Assembly (NCBI RefSeq): GCF_011516735.1 | Contig: NZ_WOSX01000001.1 | Location: 310,001-374,000 of the forward strand | From: Acetobacter fallax | GTDB lineage: Bacteria > Pseudomonadota > Alphaproteobacteria > Acetobacterales > Acetobacteraceae | DNA length: 64,000 nucleotides | Direction of reading: 5' to 3' | Shown here: positions 61,889 through 64,000 of the stretch, in pieces | How positions within the stretch are numbered: the stretch's first letter is position 1 | How the letters are laid out: each line of letters opens with the position of its first letter | Notes under the pieces: generated by a model | Told to the model about the DNA's origin: nothing | The model's database searches: none | The model's input: only the letters and a program-made list of their open reading frames with translations | Position numbers and translations under genes: made by a program

Positions 61889-62644
61889 ATGGAACGCATG
61901 ATCGGACAGGAATCAGTTCTCGGCAATGATGCATCGGTGTGGGACCGGGATGCAGCGCTCACAACCGCACGGTTGCTGCTTGAAATCAAGGCGGTGAATT
62001 TTCGCCCTGAAGAGCCTTACACGCTGACATCCGGATGGAAGTCCCCGGTTTATATTGATTGCCGGCGCATCATCTTTTTCCCCCGGGCGCGCAGGAAGAT
62101 TGTCGAACTTGGTGTCGAAAAGATCGGTCGTCATGTTGGCTATGAAAGCATCGACGCTGTCGTTGGCGGTGAGACGGCGGGCATTCCTTTTGCCGCGTGG
62201 TTTGCCGACAGGATGATGACGCCGATGGCGTATGTGCGCAAAAAGCCGAAAGGTTTTGGCCGCAATGCGCAGATCGAGGGCGATGTTCCTGAAGGCATGC
62301 GGACGCTTCTTGTGGAAGATCTGACGACGGATGGCGCCTCAAAGATTGGATTTGCAAAAGCGCTGCGCGATGCCGGTGCGATCGTCGATCATACCTTTGT
62401 TGTGTTTTTCTATGGCGTTTTTCCGGGGGCGCACCGGACTCTGACCGATATGGGGATCAGTCTGCACTCCCTGTGCACCTGGTGGGACGTACTGGAAGCC
62501 TGTGCCGAACGGCCCTACTTCTCAGAAGAAGCCGCTGCCGAGGTTCGCCGGTTTCTTGAAGATCCGTGTGGCTGGTCGGCGCGGCATGGTGGCGTTGGCA
62601 GTCTTGAAGAAGCCCTCGCCCTGAAGACAGCCCGCGATTCCTGA
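61889..62644 (+). CDS. pyrE: Orotate phosphoribosyltransferase
   Basis: A 251-residue enzyme joining orotate and PRPP to OMP in pyrimidine synthesis. The orotate/PRPP motif LLVEDLTTDGASKIGFA (about 145-161) is intact, and TLTSGWKSPVYIDCRRI is the substrate loop. ATG 61889 follows GAGAAAGG. The chain is longer than the E. coli form (213 aa) mainly at the C-terminus, as in related Alphaproteobacteria. murI follows after five bases, so both form an operon. Confidence 0.94.
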   Translation: MERMIGQESVLGNDASVWDRDAALTTARLLLEIKAVNFRPEEPYTLTSGWKSPVYIDCRRIIFFPRARRKIVELGVEKIGRHVGYESIDAVVGGETAGIPFAAWFADRMMTPMAYVRKKPKGFGRNAQIEGDVPEGMRTLLVEDLTTDGASKIGFAKALRDAGAIVDHTFVVFFYGVFPGAHRTLTDMGISLHSLCTWWDVLEACAERPYFSEEAAAEVRRFLEDPCGWSARHGGVGSLEEALALKTARDS

Positions 62645-62649
62645 TTTCC

Positions 62650-63513
62650 GTGGTGTCGGGCGGTCAGCAGACGGATATCACGAGGCCACCGCGTGTTCTG
62701 GCGTTCGATTCCGGCATCGGCGGTCTTGGGATCGTCGCTGCGTTGCGGGAGGCTATGCCCGGGGCGGAGATTGATTATCTCGCGGACACGGCTGTTTATC
62801 CCTATGGCGAACAGGACGACGCGTTCCTGACGGAGCGCATCGTTTCGCTAGTGCGGGATGCGGTTGCGCGGCTTCATCCGGATGCGGTGGTGGTTGCGTG
62901 CAATACCGCCAGCACGCTGGCGCTCACGGCGTTGCGCGGCGCGTGTCCGGTGCCGGTTATTGGCTGTGTTCCACCGATCCGCTGGGCGGCACGCCTCAGC
63001 AGAACCCGCGTGATCGGGCTTCTGGCGACGAAGGCGACTGTCCGGCGACCTTATGTTGCGTCTTTGCAGGCGCAGTTTGCCCCCGACTGTACGCTGATCG
63101 CGCATGGCGCGCGTCATCTGGCTGACAGTGCCGAATCAGTTTTCAGAGGGGCGATGGCTGATCCGGCGCTGATCCGGCGGGAGCTTGCCGGTTTATTCGG
63201 GCATCCGGATGGTGGCAAAATCGATGCTGTGGCGTTGGGCTGCACGCATTACACGTTTCTGATGGACACTTTTCGGGAGGCTTCGCCTGCCGGTGTTGCC
63301 TGGCTTGATCCGGCGGAGGCTGTCGCGAAGCAGACCGCTGCCGTGCTTGGTGTGCATCCGGGAACCAGGAAAGGTGGGGCTGCGGGGTCCGGGCAGGCGT
63401 GGTTTACGGCTCAGCCGGACGAGCAATCCAGGCTGGAAACGGGGCTGCGGCGTTTCGGGTATGGCGGTTTCAGTCTCTGGCAGGTGCCATCCACGAGGGT
63501 CAGTGCGGGCTGA
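62650..63513 (+). CDS. murI: Glutamate racemase
   Basis: A 287-residue enzyme making D-glutamate for peptidoglycan. The catalytic cysteines are in VVACNTASTLAL and LGCTHYTFL; the N-terminal signature is FDSGIGGLGIVAALR and the dimer/substrate region YLADTAVYPYGEQ. Start is GTG 62650, six bases after the pyrE stop. GCVPPIRWA replaces the usual G(I/V)EPA(I/V)K, which may mark a lineage difference in the substrate pocket. The ispB-like gene is convergent. Confidence 0.93.
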   Translation: MVSGGQQTDITRPPRVLAFDSGIGGLGIVAALREAMPGAEIDYLADTAVYPYGEQDDAFLTERIVSLVRDAVARLHPDAVVVACNTASTLALTALRGACPVPVIGCVPPIRWAARLSRTRVIGLLATKATVRRPYVASLQAQFAPDCTLIAHGARHLADSAESVFRGAMADPALIRRELAGLFGHPDGGKIDAVALGCTHYTFLMDTFREASPAGVAWLDPAEAVAKQTAAVLGVHPGTRKGGAAGSGQAWFTAQPDEQSRLETGLRRFGYGGFSLWQVPSTRVSAG

Positions 63514-63664
63514 GCAACCGTTTCAGTCGTGTTTTTGCCGGGTCCGCGGGCGCTGTCGGCGTGTCTCTGAAGCACAGGAACAAAGCGGCCATACAGGCTG
63601 CGGGCACCGGCGACCGGAAAACCCGTGCGGAATCCCCGGCGGGGGATTTATATTTATTGCCTGT

Positions 63665-64000
63665 TTAACGGGCCCGATCGGCTGTGTAGCGGGCTACATC
63701 CATGAGCAGCTGTGTGAGCGGCGCCGTATGGATGGTCGTCTTCTTTAGCGTGTGCGTAACCTGCTCCAGCGCCTTGCAGGCGTCGTCAGCATAATCACGG
63801 GCACGGGCCATCGTGACATTGATGGCGTCCGTTTTGGCGATCAGCTGAAGCGCCCGTTCGAGATCGGCTTCTTTCTGCTCTTCGCTGTTTTCGATGGTCC
63901 GCAGCCAGAAGGCGCGCTCTTCCTCGTTTCCGGCATGGTAGGCCGCGAGGACGGGCAGCGTGACTTTTCCTTCAAAGAAATCGTCACCGACTGTTTTGCC
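63665..64000 (-). CDS. Polyprenyl diphosphate synthase, C-terminal part
   Basis: The last 111 codons of a minus-strand gene entering from the right. GKTVGDDFFEGKVTLPVLAAY is the region after the second Asp-rich motif of octaprenyl/decaprenyl diphosphate synthases (IspB-like), and the end LMDVARYTADRAR is their usual C-terminus. It would make the side chain of ubiquinone. The key DDxxD motifs are outside the window. The 151-base gap to murI shows no clear terminator. Confidence 0.85.
   Translation of the reverse strand, partial: GKTVGDDFFEGKVTLPVLAAYHAGNEEERAFWLRTIENSEEQKEADLERALQLIAKTDAINVTMARARDYADDACKALEQVTHTLKKTTIHTAPLTQLLMDVARYTADRAR

Overview
The window comes from an acetic acid bacterium (Acetobacteraceae). 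The best evidence is a block holding a close AarC-type succinyl-CoA:acetate CoA-transferase with a SixA-like protein and a citrate synthase, the gene set known as aarC/aarB/aarA in Acetobacter aceti. Further support comes from a GumK-type glucuronosyltransferase of acetan/xanthan-like polysaccharide synthesis, two IS1031-like IS5-family elements, a one-piece dihydroxyacetone kinase, a fused AroK-AroB and abundant palindromic intergenic repeats. DNA is GC-rich except for a few patches. No rRNA, tRNA or CRISPR array was recognised.

Layout. 1-7.2 kb: the 5' part of a transglutaminase/DUF2126 gene, a Nudix-like gene, two very small genes, murJ and an MFS exporter. 7.4-14.6 kb: a polysaccharide locus with three GT2 glycosyltransferases (two are tandem paralogues), a GumK-like enzyme and a Wzx-type flippase. 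14.9-18.8 kb: dihydroxyacetone kinase and a Pit phosphate transporter with a PHO-box-like site. 18.86-22.2 kb: a mobile island with two 916-bp IS copies flanking an AT-rich HNH nuclease gene and a gene start cut by the second IS, followed by two stacked repeats. 22.2-23.6 kb: yajC and a DUF815 ATPase. 23.9-28 kb: an exported flavin amine oxidase, cytochrome c and signal-peptide RidA operon, then a Rieske oxygenase. 28-36 kb: GNAT-Nudix fusion, cinA-like, accA, xerD, aroKB, OmpA and GtrA. 36.4-46 kb: alaS, an amidohydrolase, two lipoproteins, the divergent EF-P modification pair epmA/epmB, a glycine-zipper protein and a DsbA-like oxidoreductase. 46.2-51.6 kb: a very long smc overlapping a degenerate GDPD-like gene. 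51.9-54.5 kb: glycerate kinase and an anion symporter. 54.7-59.9 kb: the aar block with a phosphatase and a chorismate mutase. 60.4-64 kb: a small gene behind a Fur-box-like site, an ELM1-like gene, pyrE, murI and the 3' end of a polyprenyl synthase gene.

Two dispersed repeat families stand out. Family A is a mosaic of short perfect palindromes seen at six places, five of them between convergent genes, so it probably ends transcription from both sides. Family B is about 170 bp with terminal inverted repeats, perfect over 20 bp in one copy, and looks like a non-autonomous MITE.

The most system-like novelty is the envelope operon at 23.9-26.5 kb. A Tat-exported flavoenzyme would oxidise an amine or amino acid, pass electrons to a partner c-type cytochrome, and have its reactive imine product handled by an exported RidA homologue. 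The substrate is unknown.
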